A DNA stretch of 64,000 bases, taken from assembly GCA_964431495.1 (NCBI GenBank), contig CAYSJU010000002.1, positions 1 to 64,000 on the forward strand, given 5' to 3'. The notes under the pieces are model-generated. The model searched no databases. It was not told the DNA's origin and worked only from the letters and a program-made list of their open reading frames with translations. The stretch's first letter is position 1. Each line of letters opens with the position of its first letter. Source of the stretch: CAYSJU01 sp964431495. GTDB taxonomy: Bacteria > Omnitrophota > Gorgyraeia > Tantalellales > Tantalellaceae. Both the position numbers and the translations under genes were made by a program. Below, one piece after another: positions 63,381-64,000 of the stretch.

Positions 63381-64000
63381 AAAATATCCTCCAGGGCGTT
63401 CGCGAAAGCCGTGATCTCTACCTTGGTCCTCTTTTCAGTGACAGCCACGAGCAGATAATTATCCATTCCTTTATAATACCTGCTCAAGGGAAAACCAGCG
63501 GCTATACCCTTGCTTATCAGCTTCCCGATGACTTCGCTGGTGTCTTTCGGCAATTTTATTATAAATTCGTTGAAGGTGGGCCATTTTTTCACTTCCACCC
63601 CTTTGATCTCTCCCAGGATCTTCTTGGCATACTCGGCCTTATCCATGCAGAGCCTGGCCACCTTCTTTATACCTTCCTTCCCCAGAAGGCACATGTATAC
63701 AAGCGCGCGAAGCGCGCACAAAGCTTCATTGGTGCAAATATTCGATGTCGCTTTGCTGCGACGTATGTGTTGCTCCCTGGTCTGCAGTGTGAGGACAAAA
63801 CCCCTCCTGTCCTTTTTATCGGTTGTAGCCCCAACGACGCGCCCGGGCATCTTGCGCACGAATTCCTTTTTCGTCGCCATGAACCCGAGATAAGGACCGC
63901 CGAACGAAAGCGGTATGCCGAGGCTCTGGCCCTCTCCCGTGACTATATCCGCTCCCATCTCGCGCGGGGATTTAAGCACGCCAAGCGCTATGGGATAGAC
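63371..64000 (-). CDS. gcvPA: Glycine dehydrogenase (decarboxylating) subunit 1, C-terminal part
   Basis: Partial: the frame stays open to the window edge, so the N-terminal half lies outside. The visible 209 residues carry GADIVTGEGQSLGIPLSFGGPYLGF, then RRGFVLTLQTREQHIRRSKATSNICTNEAL, typical of GcvPA. It forms the heterotetrameric P-protein with GcvPB. gcvT and gcvH, if linked, would lie beyond 64 kb. Confidence 0.95.
   Translation of the reverse strand, partial: VYPIALGVLKSPREMGADIVTGEGQSLGIPLSFGGPYLGFMATKKEFVRKMPGRVVGATTDKKDRRGFVLTLQTREQHIRRSKATSNICTNEALCALRALVYMCLLGKEGIKKVARLCMDKAEYAKKILGEIKGVEVKKWPTFNEFIIKLPKDTSEVIGKLISKGIAAGFPLSRYYKGMDNYLLVAVTEKRTKVEITAFANALEDILWS

Overview
The window reads as a chromosome segment of an uncultured, probably anaerobic, Gram-negative-type bacterium. 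My best guess is Candidatus Omnitrophota. That placement is inference, from a giant secreted/membrane protein gene, the mix of gene families and the style of dispersed palindromes; no rRNA is present to settle it. Metabolic hints of anaerobic or energy-limited life are a four-subunit 2-oxoacid:ferredoxin oxidoreductase, a GTP-type PEP carboxykinase, a membrane pyrophosphatase, a polyferredoxin membrane protein and a two-subunit glycine decarboxylase. Most genes are on the minus strand in tightly packed runs, often with 4-bp ATGA-type overlaps. I see no transposase, phage, plasmid or CRISPR genes.

Layout. 0.1-2.1 kb: glnS and a GIY-YIG protein. 2.1-5.2 kb (plus): trkA-trkH potassium uptake. 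5.3-7.1 kb: a membrane-anchored methyltransferase, a 64-residue Cys/Gly-rich peptide resembling a RiPP precursor, repeats and tRNA-Gln. 7.1-20.8 kb (minus): gltX, the oxidoreductase, dxs, xseAB, ymdB/rny, 5-formyl-THF cyclo-ligase, an NfuA-type protein, RseC-like, a ThiI-like/NFACT-R fusion and rarA. 20.8-33.1 kb: a short peptide gene with its own terminator, then one gene of about 11.6 kb for a protein of about 3,860 residues. It carries a Tiki/ChaN-like domain, a transglutaminase-like triad, a propeller-like repeat region, two membrane helices and a DUF58 domain. Its leader holds a textbook promoter, a c-di-GMP-I (GEMM-I) type riboswitch and an overlapping intrinsic terminator.

33.1-41.8 kb: pheST, a second potassium system (ktrAB), the thrS-infC-rpmI-rplT translation operon (infC with an AUU start) and a tRNA-Cys/Leu/Val cluster. 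41.9-52.1 kb: a phosphoglucomutase-like/trehalose-phosphatase fusion, citrate synthase, a NapH/NapG-like fusion, carboxynorspermidine synthesis, a secreted GH13 enzyme and a chagasin-like lipoprotein. 52.2-56.0 kb (plus): pyrophosphatase, apt and a GHL10-type glycosidase. 56-64 kb: tsaC, purC, pckG, a lipoprotein, efp, a lipoate ligase and gcvPB/gcvPA, the last running off the window.

Themes. Several aminoacyl-tRNA synthetases are trimmed: ThrRS lacks TGS, PheT lacks the tRNA-binding OB insertion and GluRS is short. At least five families of palindromic repeat sit in intergenic gaps. One family has four copies, each at the 3' end of a minus-strand gene, and twice it supplies the stop codon. 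The strongest unusual system is the riboswitch-controlled giant gene, which suggests that an envelope protein joining MoxR/DUF58/transglutaminase-type parts is tuned by cyclic di-GMP.
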